NCBI GenBank assembly: GCA_910578475.1
Contig: CAJTRK010000011.1
Span: 39,593 to 99,986 of the forward strand
Origin: an uncultured Lachnospiraceae bacterium
GTDB taxonomy: Bacteria > Bacillota > Clostridia > Lachnospirales > Lachnospiraceae
Reading direction: 5' to 3'
DNA: 60,394 nt
Shown here one piece after another: positions 16,604 through 25,146 of this stretch; the stretch's first letter is position 1, and each line of letters begins with the position of its first letter. The notes beneath the pieces are model-generated. The model saw nothing but the letters and a program-made list of their open reading frames with translations. It did not search any database and was not told the origin of the DNA. Both the position numbers and the translations under genes were made by a program.

Positions 16604-18219
16604 CTGTTTCTTCGTATTCCCTCCCCGATTCCGAGTATCATGAAAACAAAAGGCGCGTTCAACACCTGCTGAAAACTTACCATATTATGTACGGTATAAG
16701 TCAGAACCGCGGCGGCGCATAAGTACAGCGCCGGCTGCGTCTGCGCCTTTTTAATAAAATTCCGGATTGCCGAGACAAAAATCCCCACATAACCGGACAG
16801 TCCCAATATACCCTGATTAACGAGTACCGTAAGCCATTCATTATGCGCATTGGTCAGTCTGGAATTTCCAAACTGCGCATATGCCCGCTCCGCAAGCTCC
16901 GGTATGCTATACAGATACGCCGCAAAACAGTCCGGCCCGATTCCGATGATTTTATACGGGAGCGTCATGCTCCGCCAGGCCAATACGCCATCCGTCCAGG
17001 TGGCTCCCCGGTAATTTGCCCAGGCATCCTGAAAAACGAAAAGAGGAACATCCTCAAGTCCGAAAATGCCGTCCGGACTGCAGGTATTTACCGTTATCAA
17101 TGCCACAAATCCAAGTGAGGTCAGAAATAACAGTAAAAAAACCGCTCCGCGTATTTTTTTCCACCGTATAACCTGAAAATTTTTCCGTTCCGTCAGATAA
17201 CGGAAGAACAAATAAAAAACACCGGCGGCAATTCCCAGATAAAGCGTTGCGTTCGTATCCGTCAGAAAAAGCCCCGGCGCGCTTTCATAATTAACGGTAA
17301 GTCCCGGCACATACCGCAGCGCTCTGGCTGTCTGACAGGACAACAGAAACAAAATACACAGTTCCAGAAAACGATACATTTTTCGGTTTTCCCGAAAGGA
17401 AAGAGAAAACAGAAATAAAAACATTCCCGCCAAAGCAAGATACGCGCTGCTGCTGCCCTGTAAAACACCGATGAGAAAGCAAATCACGACATACGCTCCC
17501 GCCGCCGCGCGCTGCCATACGCTCCTGCCGGTCCAATAAAGCGCGGCTCCAATCGGGCAGAAAATCGACCAATATCCGCAAAACCAGTTGATGTTTCCGA
17601 GCGTTGAAATGAAAATCGACATCTGTTTGCTTCCGCCCAGACCGAACAGGTATATCGAATATCTGTTCAAAATACCGAGCAAAAACACAAGCCCGGAACC
17701 GAGCAGCATCGCATACGGCATTTTCTCATTCCACTCAAAATATCTGGAAAAAAGAAAATAAATACTGATAAACAGCAGTTGGCTGACCAACCCCAGATAC
17801 CAGCCTTCGGCTCCCAGAAAAGCTTCTTCCCGGAAGGGCGTACATACATAGGAAAAAAGCAGCAGAAACAAATACCCATATACAAACCAGTCCGTTCCCG
17901 ACAAATTTTTATAAAACGCCGTAACAGACGGCCTTTTCCCCTGCAGCGGAAACAAAACCACCGCCACGCACGCTATAAGCAAAATCGTCAGCAGACTGAT
18001 TTTCTGGAAAAAGAAATATTTTATATCCCCGATATTCTGATAGCCGTCTTTCATATACAAAGGGTACAGAAGCATCATTACAAGAAAATAAGCCGTCAAA
18101 ATGCTGTTTCTGATTTCCACGACAATTTCCTGAAGTTTCTTTTTCCGGTCATCCTCCTGAAGTTTCTTTTTCCGGTCGTCCATACTGTCCGGCTTTTCTT
18201 TTTCCTGTATTTCCAACAT
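16600..18219 (-). CDS. O-antigen ligase/polymerase-like polytopic membrane protein
   Basis: 539 residues with about ten or more membrane helices. The N terminus is cytoplasmic and charged, with a perfect 9-residue tandem duplication (DDRKKKLQE twice). The Wzy/WaaL-type signature is the late extracytoplasmic loop ending in NAHNEWLTVLVNQGILGLSG, where a conserved His sits before the next helix. Family members transfer or polymerise lipid-linked glycans outside the membrane; in Gram-positives they serve capsule, teichoic-acid-like or secondary wall glycans. No glycosyltransferase genes are nearby, so the substrate cannot be guessed. It has its own promoter (18273-18302), and its stop overlaps the proS promoter. 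Confidence 0.75.
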   Translation of the reverse strand: MLEIQEKEKPDSMDDRKKKLQEDDRKKKLQEIVVEIRNSILTAYFLVMMLLYPLYMKDGYQNIGDIKYFFFQKISLLTILLIACVAVVLFPLQGKRPSVTAFYKNLSGTDWFVYGYLFLLLFSYVCTPFREEAFLGAEGWYLGLVSQLLFISIYFLFSRYFEWNEKMPYAMLLGSGLVFLLGILNRYSIYLFGLGGSKQMSIFISTLGNINWFCGYWSIFCPIGAALYWTGRSVWQRAAAGAYVVICFLIGVLQGSSSAYLALAGMFLFLFSLSFRENRKMYRFLELCILFLLSCQTARALRYVPGLTVNYESAPGLFLTDTNATLYLGIAAGVFYLFFRYLTERKNFQVIRWKKIRGAVFLLLFLTSLGFVALITVNTCSPDGIFGLEDVPLFVFQDAWANYRGATWTDGVLAWRSMTLPYKIIGIGPDCFAAYLYSIPELAERAYAQFGNSRLTNAHNEWLTVLVNQGILGLSGYVGIFVSAIRNFIKKAQTQPALYLCAAAVLTYTVHNMVSFQQVLNAPFVFMILGIGEGIRRNS

Positions 18220-18272
18220 GGCTTTCCAACTATACGGTATCTATGTATACCTTTCTGTGTTTTCTGCCTATC

Positions 18273-18302
18273 ATTATAAAACGGAGCATATCCTTTCGTC
18301 AA
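18273..18302 (-). promoter_or_regulatory. Promoter of the O-antigen-ligase-like gene
   Basis: Minus strand TTGACG (18302-18297), 18-bp spacer, TATAAT (18278-18273), about 50 bp before the start codon. Confidence 0.65.
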
Positions 18303-18368
18303 ATTTCCCGGAGCAGAAGTAGCAGAATATGTTCCAGCGGCAGAATCGTGCCGCCGAAAGATGTCCGG

Positions 18369-19415
18369 TCATGCTTTATTCAGTTCATATATCACAATCA
18401 ACGCAAGCGGTCCTTCAATAATCCCGGCAACGCCGAACAATCGGATTCCCGCGTAAATTGCCAGAAGCATCAGAACCGGCGCGATGCCCAACCGGTTGCC
18501 GATGAGTTTCGGCTCCAGAAATTCCCGGATGACAATGCAGGCAATATAGAGCAGTATGCAGACCGTCATTCGCAGATAATGTCCGTTTAACAGCTGCCAG
18601 ACAGCCATCGGCACAAGCACCACACCCGTTCCGATAAAAGGCAGCACATCCAGACAGCCCGCCAGAATCCCCCAGAAAACACCGCCGTAGATTCCCGTTG
18701 CCCACAAAACCGCGCTCCCGAATACGGCAATAATCAGTAAAATAATACCCTGTGCCTTCAGGAATGTTATAATATAATGCAGCACCCCTTCCAACGCTTT
18801 CCACACAAAAGACATATCTTCCGACGTTTTCAGCCATTGAAGGAAAAGGGCATAGTCTTTTTCCAACAGAATTGCGGCAACCAGTGTAACGAAAAGAAAA
18901 GCTACCGCTTCCAGGATTCCCTTGACGCAGGTATAAGAAGAAGACAACATACGCGGAATAACCTGTACCTGAACGTTTTCCATAATAACCGTCATCTTTT
19001 CTACAACAAAATTCTCGATTTCATAGCCTTTCCAGCCAAATCTGCCGTCCAGACTGTAACAGCATTCATGCAGAAAAATCTGTAAACGCCGGTACGCCAT
19101 TTCCAGAAACGCCGAAATTTTTTCCATCTGCATACTGCTGCTGTAACCGAGTATCCACAAAATAAGAGCAAGAAAAATCAGGCACAGAAGCAATACCCCG
19201 GCGGCAAGGAATTTCTTTTTCATCGGAATTTTCTTCTGAATGCGCGAAAGCATCGGATAAAACAGCGTAATCAGCAAAAAAGCCACACAAAACGGCGCTA
19301 CGAGTGGAAAAAGAAAGCGAAAAAAAAGATAAACCAACAAAGTGATAACCCCGCACTTTATCAGTTTATTTTCTTTCAATACCGTAAATTTTATTACTCT
19401 TTCTTTATCTTCCAT
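18369..19415 (-). CDS. AI-2E family transporter / YtvI-like membrane protein
   Basis: 348 residues with a paired set of helices at the N terminus, a long soluble middle segment (about 110-200) and a C-terminal block of five or six helices. This is the layout of the AI-2E/PerM/YtvI family. Conserved features include FPLVAPFCVAFLLITLFYPM early and GCLDVLPFIGTGVVLVPMA in the C-terminal half. In sporulating Firmicutes several paralogues exist; YtvI is a sporulation membrane protein whereas others are Na+/H+ antiporters, so the exact role is open. The ATG at 19415 follows GGGAGGA by seven bases; the longer upstream reading is not supported. It lies 64 bp after the pseudouridine synthase gene. Confidence 0.82.
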   Translation of the reverse strand: MEDKERVIKFTVLKENKLIKCGVITLLVYLFFRFLFPLVAPFCVAFLLITLFYPMLSRIQKKIPMKKKFLAAGVLLLCLIFLALILWILGYSSSMQMEKISAFLEMAYRRLQIFLHECCYSLDGRFGWKGYEIENFVVEKMTVIMENVQVQVIPRMLSSSYTCVKGILEAVAFLFVTLVAAILLEKDYALFLQWLKTSEDMSFVWKALEGVLHYIITFLKAQGIILLIIAVFGSAVLWATGIYGGVFWGILAGCLDVLPFIGTGVVLVPMAVWQLLNGHYLRMTVCILLYIACIVIREFLEPKLIGNRLGIAPVLMLLAIYAGIRLFGVAGIIEGPLALIVIYELNKA

Positions 19416-19479
19416 GCCCGATTCCTCCCATCTGCCGTTTGGAATTAGTATGGAAAAAATACAAAAATTTATCAGAAAT

Positions 19480-20265
19480 CTATCTTGAAAATTTCTGGAA
19501 AATATCCCCCTCCGGTTCTTTTTGGAAAGACAGCCTCTTTCCCGATTGGGGATGTGCAAAATCGAGTCTGTAAGCGCATAAAGCGACCTGTTTTACCTGT
19601 AACGCCCCGGACAGCTTCCTCGTCCGCTCATCGGCATATTTATAGTCTCCCAGAAGGCTCATTCCCGCATGGCTCATCTGCACCCGAATCTGATGATGTC
19701 TTCCCGTAATCAGCCTGACTCTGACAAGGGAACAAAAGGCCGGCAGTTCTGCCCGCTTTAGCATTTCATATTCCAACACGGCTTTTTTGGCGCCTCTCGC
19801 ATCAGAAGGCACAATACGGGACATATTCGTTTGATTGTCTTTTATGAGATAGTCCGTCAGCATTCCTTTTCGAACATTGTCCGTGACCGAATGCAATCCC
19901 GCTTTCGACGCCTGTTCTTCTTTCGCTTCCGGTCCATCACCGCTTACTACCGCATAATAATATTTATCCATGCGGTTCTCCACAATCTGCCGGCTCAGTC
20001 CGCCCGCGGCTTTCTGATTTCTGGCAAAAACAAGAATCCCTTCTACGGGTTGGTCGAGACGATGCACACAACCAACGTAAACGCCTGCTGCCGGTCCGCT
20101 CTGCCCGGCATTCCGTTGACCGGACGCACGGCTGCCGGCAAGATAATTCGTCACTTCACTGACCATATCGCGCTGACCGATTTTTGCGGTCTGTGTCGCG
20201 ATACCCGCGGGTTTATAGCATACGATGATATCGTTATCTTCATATAGAATCTGTTCTCTCGTCAT
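19480..20265 (-). CDS. RluA-family RNA pseudouridine synthase
   Basis: 261 residues lacking an N-terminal S4 domain. The catalytic Asp sits in the motif HRLDQPVEGILVFA; the N-terminal core has ILYEDNDIIVCYKPAGIATQ and the C-terminal part RLITGRHHQIRVQMSHAGMSLLGD-like residues typical of RluA/RluD (GRHHQIRVQ). These enzymes turn specific uridines in rRNA or tRNA into pseudouridine; the target cannot be read from sequence. The ATG at 20265 with GAGG upstream fixes the start, since the upstream extension has no family match. It follows the response regulator gene after a terminator. Confidence 0.88.
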   Translation of the reverse strand: MTREQILYEDNDIIVCYKPAGIATQTAKIGQRDMVSEVTNYLAGSRASGQRNAGQSGPAAGVYVGCVHRLDQPVEGILVFARNQKAAGGLSRQIVENRMDKYYYAVVSGDGPEAKEEQASKAGLHSVTDNVRKGMLTDYLIKDNQTNMSRIVPSDARGAKKAVLEYEMLKRAELPAFCSLVRVRLITGRHHQIRVQMSHAGMSLLGDYKYADERTRKLSGALQVKQVALCAYRLDFAHPQSGKRLSFQKEPEGDIFQKFSR

Positions 20266-20363
20266 GGCTCCTCTTATGGCTGCTATTGTATTATATACTC
20301 GCAAACACGCGCTATCTCGCTTACCGCCCGATTCCATCATGCGTTTGCCCGTTAATGTTACAC

Positions 20364-20399
20364 GAAAAACAAATGCCGCTTGCGCGTCGCTTGTTTTTC
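20364..20399 (-). terminator. Terminator after the second two-component operon
   Basis: On the minus strand an AAAAACAA...TTGTTTTT stem with a GC-rich inner part ends in a T-run, just after the response regulator stop. Confidence 0.6.
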
Positions 20400-20409
20400 T
20401 TTTGTAACA

Positions 20410-21099
20410 TCATATCTTAAAGCGATATCCTACACCCCAGATTGTCTCGATATACTGCGGTTTCGTCGTATCAAATTCTATCTTTTCCCTGATTTTCTTA
20501 ATATGCACCGTAACGGTCGCAATGTCGCCGATGGAATCCATGTCCCAGATTTCCCGGAAAAGCTCTTCTTTCGTATAGACATGATTCGGATTCTCCGCGA
20601 GGAATGTCAGGAGGTCAAATTCTTTGGTTGTAAAAATCTTTTCTTCTCCGTCAAGATAAACGCGTCTTGCCGTTTTATCAATCTTTAATCCTCTGATTTC
20701 GATAATGTCATTGACTTTCTGATTGCTTCCCACAAGTCTGTCATAACGCGACATATGCGCCTTCACTCTGGCAACCAGCTCCGAAGGACTGAACGGTTTT
20801 GTCATGTAATCGTCCGCCCCGAGTCCGAGTCCTCTGATTTTATCGATGTCGTCTTTTTTGGCGGACACCATAATTATCGGAATATTTTTTTCCTCACGAA
20901 TGCTCTTGCAGACTTCGAATCCGTCCATTCCGGGCAGCATCAAATCCAGAATGACCAAATCAAAATCTTCCGACATGGCTCTGCTCAGGCCCGCATCTCC
21001 CGTATTCTCAATTTCAACTTCAAAATCGCTCAGCTCCAGATAATCCTTTTCCAAATCCGCGATTGCCTCTTCGTCTTCAATAATCAAAATCCTGCTCAT
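20410..21099 (-). CDS. OmpR-family response regulator
   Basis: 229 residues. The receiver domain has IIEDEEA, the acceptor Asp52 in LVILDLMLPGMDGFE, IIMVSAK and DDYMTKPFSPSEL. The C-terminal winged helix has FTTKEFDLLTFLAENPNHVY and TVTVHIKKIREKIE, ending YIETIWGVGYRFKI. It starts inside the stop of the kinase gene (ATGA overlap), so the two are translationally coupled with the kinase first. Clostridial relatives of this layout include many VanR/PhoP-like pairs; the regulon cannot be read from the window. Confidence 0.93.
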   Translation of the reverse strand: MSRILIIEDEEAIADLEKDYLELSDFEVEIENTGDAGLSRAMSEDFDLVILDLMLPGMDGFEVCKSIREEKNIPIIMVSAKKDDIDKIRGLGLGADDYMTKPFSPSELVARVKAHMSRYDRLVGSNQKVNDIIEIRGLKIDKTARRVYLDGEEKIFTTKEFDLLTFLAENPNHVYTKEELFREIWDMDSIGDIATVTVHIKKIREKIEFDTTKPQYIETIWGVGYRFKI

Positions 21100-22589
21100 A
21101 CGCCGTTAACCTCCTCCTGTTCGGGTTCCTGATATTTTCTAATTACAAAGTGCATACATGTGCCTTCTGTTTCCTTGCTTGTCGCCCAAATATATCCGCC
21201 GTGGTCTTCTATTATTTTTCTTACGATGGAAAGGCCGATGCCGCTGCCTCCCTGCGAAGAATTTCTAGAGGCATCCGTCCGATAGAAACGTTCAAAAATA
21301 TTCGGCAGGTCTTTCGCTGAAATTCCTTTTCCGTTGTCTTCTATCTCAACCCGAATCGAATCCACTTCATCCAGAATCCGAATATCAATAACGCCGTTTT
21401 CTTTATCCAGATACTTTACGCTATTGCCGATGATATTGTTTATCACTCGCTTAAGCTGCTCCGGGTCTGCTATAATCTGTGTTTCCGGCGACACAAGGTC
21501 CTCATAATTCAACTGTATATTCTTGGATTCCAAATCGAGTCCGACTTCTTCCACGCAGTCCCCAAAGTATTCGGCTACGTTGATTCGATGGAAATTATAG
21601 GGAATCCGGTTATTGTCAATGCCGGAATAGATGGTCAGCTCGTTAATCAGTCTGTCCATATCATTCGCCTTATTATAAATGGTCTTAATATATTTATCCA
21701 TTTTCTCAGGCGTGTCGGCCACACCGTCCATAATGCCTTCCACATAGCCTTTTACCGCGGTAATCGGTGTTTTCAAATCATGGGATATGTTACTGATGAG
21801 CTCTCTGTTCTGTTTTTCATGTTCGAATTTCTCATCCAGCGACTCTTTCAGCCGCAGCCGCATATCTTCATAGTTCCTGTACAATTCCCCGATTTCTCCT
21901 TTTTCATCATTGGAGAGCCGGTATTCCAGATTCCCCTCGGCAATCTGCTGCATGGCCGTATTCAACTGATTAACCGGTGTAAAAACGCCTTTCTGAATCC
22001 ATTGTGTCAGCACCATACTTGTAAAAATGAGAATCAATACAAACGCCAGCACCATATCAATCAGCATTGTCTGGGAAATCAGGGAGCTCACCCGCGTGAT
22101 AATAAAAAGGCTTCCTTCCGCACCGTCTCCAAAAACAAAATCCAGCTGTTTTACCAGCTTCCGCATATCGTTATAATAATATCCTGTCTCCGAGTTGGGA
22201 AAATCTCTTCCGTGCTCCGGCAGCTTTGTAAAAATTCGTTCTGCCGCCTTTCTGTCTCCGGCATAATAGATTTCCTGATTTTTTCGGACAATAATATAGG
22301 AAGATTTATTCGCAAGCTCTTCGTTTATTTTCTCCAGATAATCCTGTTCTTCTATTCTGGATGGTTCTTCCTCAAGCTGTTCCCTGACGGCCTGCAGAAC
22401 ATCCGCCGTCATCTGATTATAATTTTCCAGCGTATAGGCAAAGGAAGTATAATTATTGTCAAAAGCGCCGAACTCCTGCTCCGAATTCACCATATAAATG
22501 CCGATACCCATGAAAGCGACTGCTGACAGCAAAAGCGGAACTACAATAATAAATATGGAAGTAACCAATAACCGGGTCTTAAATTTCAA
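21096..22589 (-). CDS. Sensor histidine kinase with HAMP domain
   Basis: 497 residues. TM1 (about 8-34), a ~140-residue extracellular domain (about 36-170, acidic and Tyr-rich), TM2 (about 175-195), a HAMP domain (about 200-255, TPVNQLNTAMQQIAEGNLEYRL), the dimerisation helix with His270 in SNISHDLKTPITAVKGY, then the ATPase domain (NNIIGNSVKYLDKENG, IEDNGKGI, IFERFYRTD, GGSGIGLSIVRKI). It precedes its regulator with a four-base overlap. The upstream region towards perR is AT-rich and carries a probable extended -10 (TGGTATATT on minus). Confidence 0.94.
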   Translation of the reverse strand: MKFKTRLLVTSIFIIVVPLLLSAVAFMGIGIYMVNSEQEFGAFDNNYTSFAYTLENYNQMTADVLQAVREQLEEEPSRIEEQDYLEKINEELANKSSYIIVRKNQEIYYAGDRKAAERIFTKLPEHGRDFPNSETGYYYNDMRKLVKQLDFVFGDGAEGSLFIITRVSSLISQTMLIDMVLAFVLILIFTSMVLTQWIQKGVFTPVNQLNTAMQQIAEGNLEYRLSNDEKGEIGELYRNYEDMRLRLKESLDEKFEHEKQNRELISNISHDLKTPITAVKGYVEGIMDGVADTPEKMDKYIKTIYNKANDMDRLINELTIYSGIDNNRIPYNFHRINVAEYFGDCVEEVGLDLESKNIQLNYEDLVSPETQIIADPEQLKRVINNIIGNSVKYLDKENGVIDIRILDEVDSIRVEIEDNGKGISAKDLPNIFERFYRTDASRNSSQGGSGIGLSIVRKIIEDHGGYIWATSKETEGTCMHFVIRKYQEPEQEEVNGV

Positions 22590-22705
22590 AGGCTCAACCT
22601 TCTTTCGAAAACTTCTGTCTTGATACTAATATACCATAAATTCAGCAAATATAAATAAAACAACTCATATAATCTTATTAAAAATTTGTAAATTTTTATT
22701 TTCTA

Positions 22706-22753
22706 TTGACTTTTTATTTATCTTTGCTATACTAAAATCAGTAATCATTACTA
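22706..22753 (+). promoter_or_regulatory. perR promoter with Per/Fur-box-like operator
   Basis: TTGACT (22706-22711), 16-bp spacer, TATACT (22728-22733), followed directly by the 7-1-7 palindrome CAGTAATCATTACTA (22739-22753) with perfect core AGTAAT-C-ATTACT. The geometry matches Per/Fur boxes, and the site covers the transcription start, so repression by the encoded regulator is likely. Confidence 0.65.
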
Positions 22754-22798
22754 ATTTCTAAAATTTGGTTAAAAATAAATTTTTATATGGAGGAAAAA

Positions 22799-23215
22799 TT
22801 GGCGCTTAAACACAGTCGGCAGCGACAGGTTATCAAAGATTTTTTAATGACCAGGAAAGACCATCCGACCGCAGACGTTGTATATACAAATGTCCGGCAG
22901 GAATACCCGAATATCAGCCTCGGCACTGTATACAGGAATCTGACTCTGCTGGCGGATATGGGTGAAATCACGCGTCTCAGGGTAGGCGACGGCGTAGACC
23001 ATTTCGACGCGGATACTTCCCGCCATTATCATTTTATCTGTTCCAAATGCGGACAGGTAATCGATTTGAAAATGGATAATATTGATGATATCGTGGATAT
23101 TGCCGGATTGAATTTTAACGGGGAAATTCAGGGGCACATGACATATTTTTACGGTATCTGCGGAAACTGTAATCAACAGGCTGTTTCAAAAGCCTCAGAT
23201 TCCCAATGTAATTAA
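22799..23215 (+). CDS. perR: Fur/PerR-family metal-dependent regulator (probably PerR)
   Basis: About 138 residues. The N-terminal winged helix contains HPTADVVYTNVRQEYPNISLGTVYRNLTLL. The C-terminal domain has the His/Asp-rich metal region (DHFDADTSRHYHFICSKC) and a second Cys pair (CGNC), giving the Cys4 structural zinc site. Co-location with reverse rubrerythrin and rubredoxin, and a Per-box-like palindrome over its own promoter, favour PerR (peroxide sensing) over Fur. The start is probably the TTG at 22799, five bases after GGAGG; the ATG at 22787 overlaps that site and has no site of its own. Confidence 0.82.
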   Translation: MALKHSRQRQVIKDFLMTRKDHPTADVVYTNVRQEYPNISLGTVYRNLTLLADMGEITRLRVGDGVDHFDADTSRHYHFICSKCGQVIDLKMDNIDDIVDIAGLNFNGEIQGHMTYFYGICGNCNQQAVSKASDSQCN

Positions 23216-23251
23216 GATGTCAGCTTCACGCTTTCTTACAGAACATCTTAA
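23212..23251 (+). terminator. Hairpin between perR and rubrerythrin gene
   Basis: Perfect 9-bp arms TTAAGATGT (23212-23220) and ACATCTTAA (23243-23251), with the perR stop inside the first arm. There is no T-run, so partial termination or mRNA processing between perR and the highly expressed downstream genes is more likely than a full stop. Confidence 0.4.
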
Positions 23252-23283
23252 AATAAAATGATAAAAGTAAAGGAGACTAAACT

Positions 23284-23823
23284 ATGAAATTTGTATGTCA
23301 GGTATGCGGTTACGTTCACGAAGGAGATGCAGCTCCGGAAAAATGTCCTCAGTGCGGTGCACCGGCTGAGAAATTCACGGCACAGAGCGGCGCTATGGAA
23401 TGGGCTGCTGAGCATGTTGTAGGCGTTGCTCAGGGTTCCAGCGAAGATATTATGGCTGACCTGAGAGCAAACTTTAACGGCGAATGTACAGAAGTTGGTA
23501 TGTATCTCGCTATGGCAAGAGTTGCTCACAGAGAAGGATATCCGGAAATCGGTCTGTACTGGGAAAAAGCTGCATGGGAAGAGGCAGAACATGCTGCTAA
23601 ATTTGCAGAATTGCTCGGCGAAGTAGTAACCGATTCTACCAGGAAAAACCTTGAGATGAGAGTTGAAGCTGAGAACGGCGCAACCGCAGGCAAATTCGAC
23701 CTTGCAAAACGCGCTAAAGCTGCTAATCTGGACGCAATCCACGATACCGTTCATGAGATGGCACGCGATGAGGCAAGACACGGCAAAGCATTCGAAGGTC
23801 TGTTAAAGAGATACTTCGGCTAA
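23284..23823 (+). CDS. rbr: Reverse rubrerythrin (NADH peroxidase terminal component)
   Basis: 179 residues with domains in the reverse order: an N-terminal rubredoxin-like Fe(Cys)4 knuckle pair (CQVCGYVHEG and CPQCGAPAEKF, residues 5-30), then a ferritin-like four-helix diiron domain (about 45-175) with ligands in NGECTEVGMYLAMARVAHRE, WEEAEHAAKFAELLGE and DEARHGKAFEGLL. Clostridial revRbr reduces hydrogen peroxide (and oxygen) with electrons from NADH through a rubredoxin and its reductase. A rubredoxin gene follows after 33 bp, matching that pathway. AAAGGAG precedes the ATG. Codon use is strongly biased, suggesting high expression. Confidence 0.93.
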   Translation: MKFVCQVCGYVHEGDAAPEKCPQCGAPAEKFTAQSGAMEWAAEHVVGVAQGSSEDIMADLRANFNGECTEVGMYLAMARVAHREGYPEIGLYWEKAAWEEAEHAAKFAELLGEVVTDSTRKNLEMRVEAENGATAGKFDLAKRAKAANLDAIHDTVHEMARDEARHGKAFEGLLKRYFG

Positions 23824-23856
23824 AATAAGTTCTATATCATAAAGGAGGATAAGACT

Positions 23857-24030
23857 ATGCAGAAATATTTTTGTAATCCCTGCGGGTACACTTATGACCC
23901 GGAAAAAGGCGACCCGGAACACGGAATTGCTCCCGGAACCGCTTTCGCAGACATTCCGGACGACTGGTGCTGCCCTTTATGCGGCGTAAGTAAGAGCATG
24001 TTCCAGCCCTGCATCGATAACTACAACTAA
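23857..24030 (+). CDS. Rubredoxin
   Basis: 57 residues, too short for many gene finders: starts MQKYFCNPCGYTYDPEKGD and ends in DWCCPLCGVSKSMF plus a short tail. The two CxxCG knuckles (C6, C9, C39, C42) bind one iron. It is probably the electron donor to the upstream reverse rubrerythrin. GGAGG lies eight bases before the ATG, and a strong terminator follows the stop, closing the peroxide-defence operon. The pattern CNPCGYTYDP lacks the usual Val/Tyr spacing of some rubredoxins but keeps all ligands. Confidence 0.93.
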   Translation: MQKYFCNPCGYTYDPEKGDPEHGIAPGTAFADIPDDWCCPLCGVSKSMFQPCIDNYN

Positions 24031-24040
24031 ATTTTTCAAA

Positions 24041-24080
24041 GGGCAGCTGCCATATTTAACTGTGGCAGCTGCCCTTTTTT
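24041..24080 (+). terminator. Rho-independent terminator of the rubrerythrin-rubredoxin operon
   Basis: Twelve-base perfect arms GGGCAGCTGCCA (24041-24052) and TGGCAGCTGCCC (24063-24074) followed by six T. Confidence 0.9.
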
Positions 24081-24103
24081 GTTGGAAATCCCGCTTAAAA
24101 ACT

Positions 24104-25141
24104 TTATTCTCCCTGCAGTTCAAAAGTAATGAAAAGTTCTTCCTGATTTGGGTCTTCTTTTGCTTCCACACCGGCTTCCGCACAGGTCATGATTTGACTG
24201 CTTATCAGAATATCCGCCGATTGTGTCGTTCCGTCCCGATACTGCACGGTACAGGTTATTACCGTATTATCGAGCATCTCCTGAACGCCCCTGTTCATCT
24301 CTTCCAGGCTGTCTCCCCATATCATCTGCTGTGTTTCCGCTTTTCCGGACAAAGCGTTGCATACATTTATCCATGTAGATTCATCCGACTGCTTCTGATA
24401 ATCCAATGTGAAAGAGCTGTAAAAGACGATTTCATAAGGACACTGCGCCAGCCCTGTTTCATCGTCGTAACAGCCTCCAATCTGCCCGACATTACCTGCG
24501 TTTATCCCACCGCTGTATGGCTGTCCGTCAATAATAATACTCTCCCCTTCCGGCTGGACAATCTGAAACGCACCCTGATTGACACTGTATGTTACCTTCT
24601 CGATATTGTTTCCCGTGCATGACAAAGGAAGATTGATGCAGTAATCTATATCCCCCTCTTCCGTACCGCCCATTACCCATGATTCGGCCTGTCTGCCGTT
24701 AATCTGCGAATTGTTATCGGAACTGACCAGCGGAACAGGCTGCCCTTCTTCCAGTTCCGCCGCCTGTACCTGCAGCGTGAACATATTATTGATGACAGAA
24801 AGGAGATTGTCATCTTCCGTTTCCTGTGAGGAAGGAATCCCTTCCGTTCTCGTATCATTCCCCGCGATATCCGTTTCATCCCGGTTCCAGAGTCCTCTCA
24901 GGCCGACGACCGCTATAACCGCCGCCGCACAGGCTGCTGCCGTAAGAATGCCTGTTCTCAGTTTTTTAGCGGCGCCTTTTCCCGCCGGTCTGTTTTTTTG
25001 TCGTTTCAAATTTTTGTCCGTTTTTTGTTCTTTCATGATGTTTTCCCCTTCCGCCTGAATCATCGAAAAGGCGATTTCTGCTTTTTCCTGAACAATTTCC
25101 GGCACATCGATATCATATAAAAAAACATTTTTTCTGCTCAT
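24104..25141 (-). CDS. Putative membrane anti-sigma factor
   Basis: About 345 residues. A ~60-residue cytoplasmic part starts MSRKNVFLYDIDVPEIVQ and is charged; one membrane helix (about 65-85, rich in Ala/Val) follows, then a long extracellular beta-rich domain (about 90-345) of acidic composition. It begins six bases after the ECF sigma stop (a GTG at 25150 would overlap it), which is the standard arrangement for a sigma factor and its membrane-bound anti-sigma partner. No zinc-binding anti-sigma HxxxCxxC motif is seen in the cytoplasmic part. The family is inferred mainly from context and topology. Confidence 0.65.
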   Translation of the reverse strand: MSRKNVFLYDIDVPEIVQEKAEIAFSMIQAEGENIMKEQKTDKNLKRQKNRPAGKGAAKKLRTGILTAAACAAAVIAVVGLRGLWNRDETDIAGNDTRTEGIPSSQETEDDNLLSVINNMFTLQVQAAELEEGQPVPLVSSDNNSQINGRQAESWVMGGTEEGDIDYCINLPLSCTGNNIEKVTYSVNQGAFQIVQPEGESIIIDGQPYSGGINAGNVGQIGGCYDDETGLAQCPYEIVFYSSFTLDYQKQSDESTWINVCNALSGKAETQQMIWGDSLEEMNRGVQEMLDNTVITCTVQYRDGTTQSADILISSQIMTCAEAGVEAKEDPNQEELFITFELQGE

Positions 25142-25146
25142 AGGAT

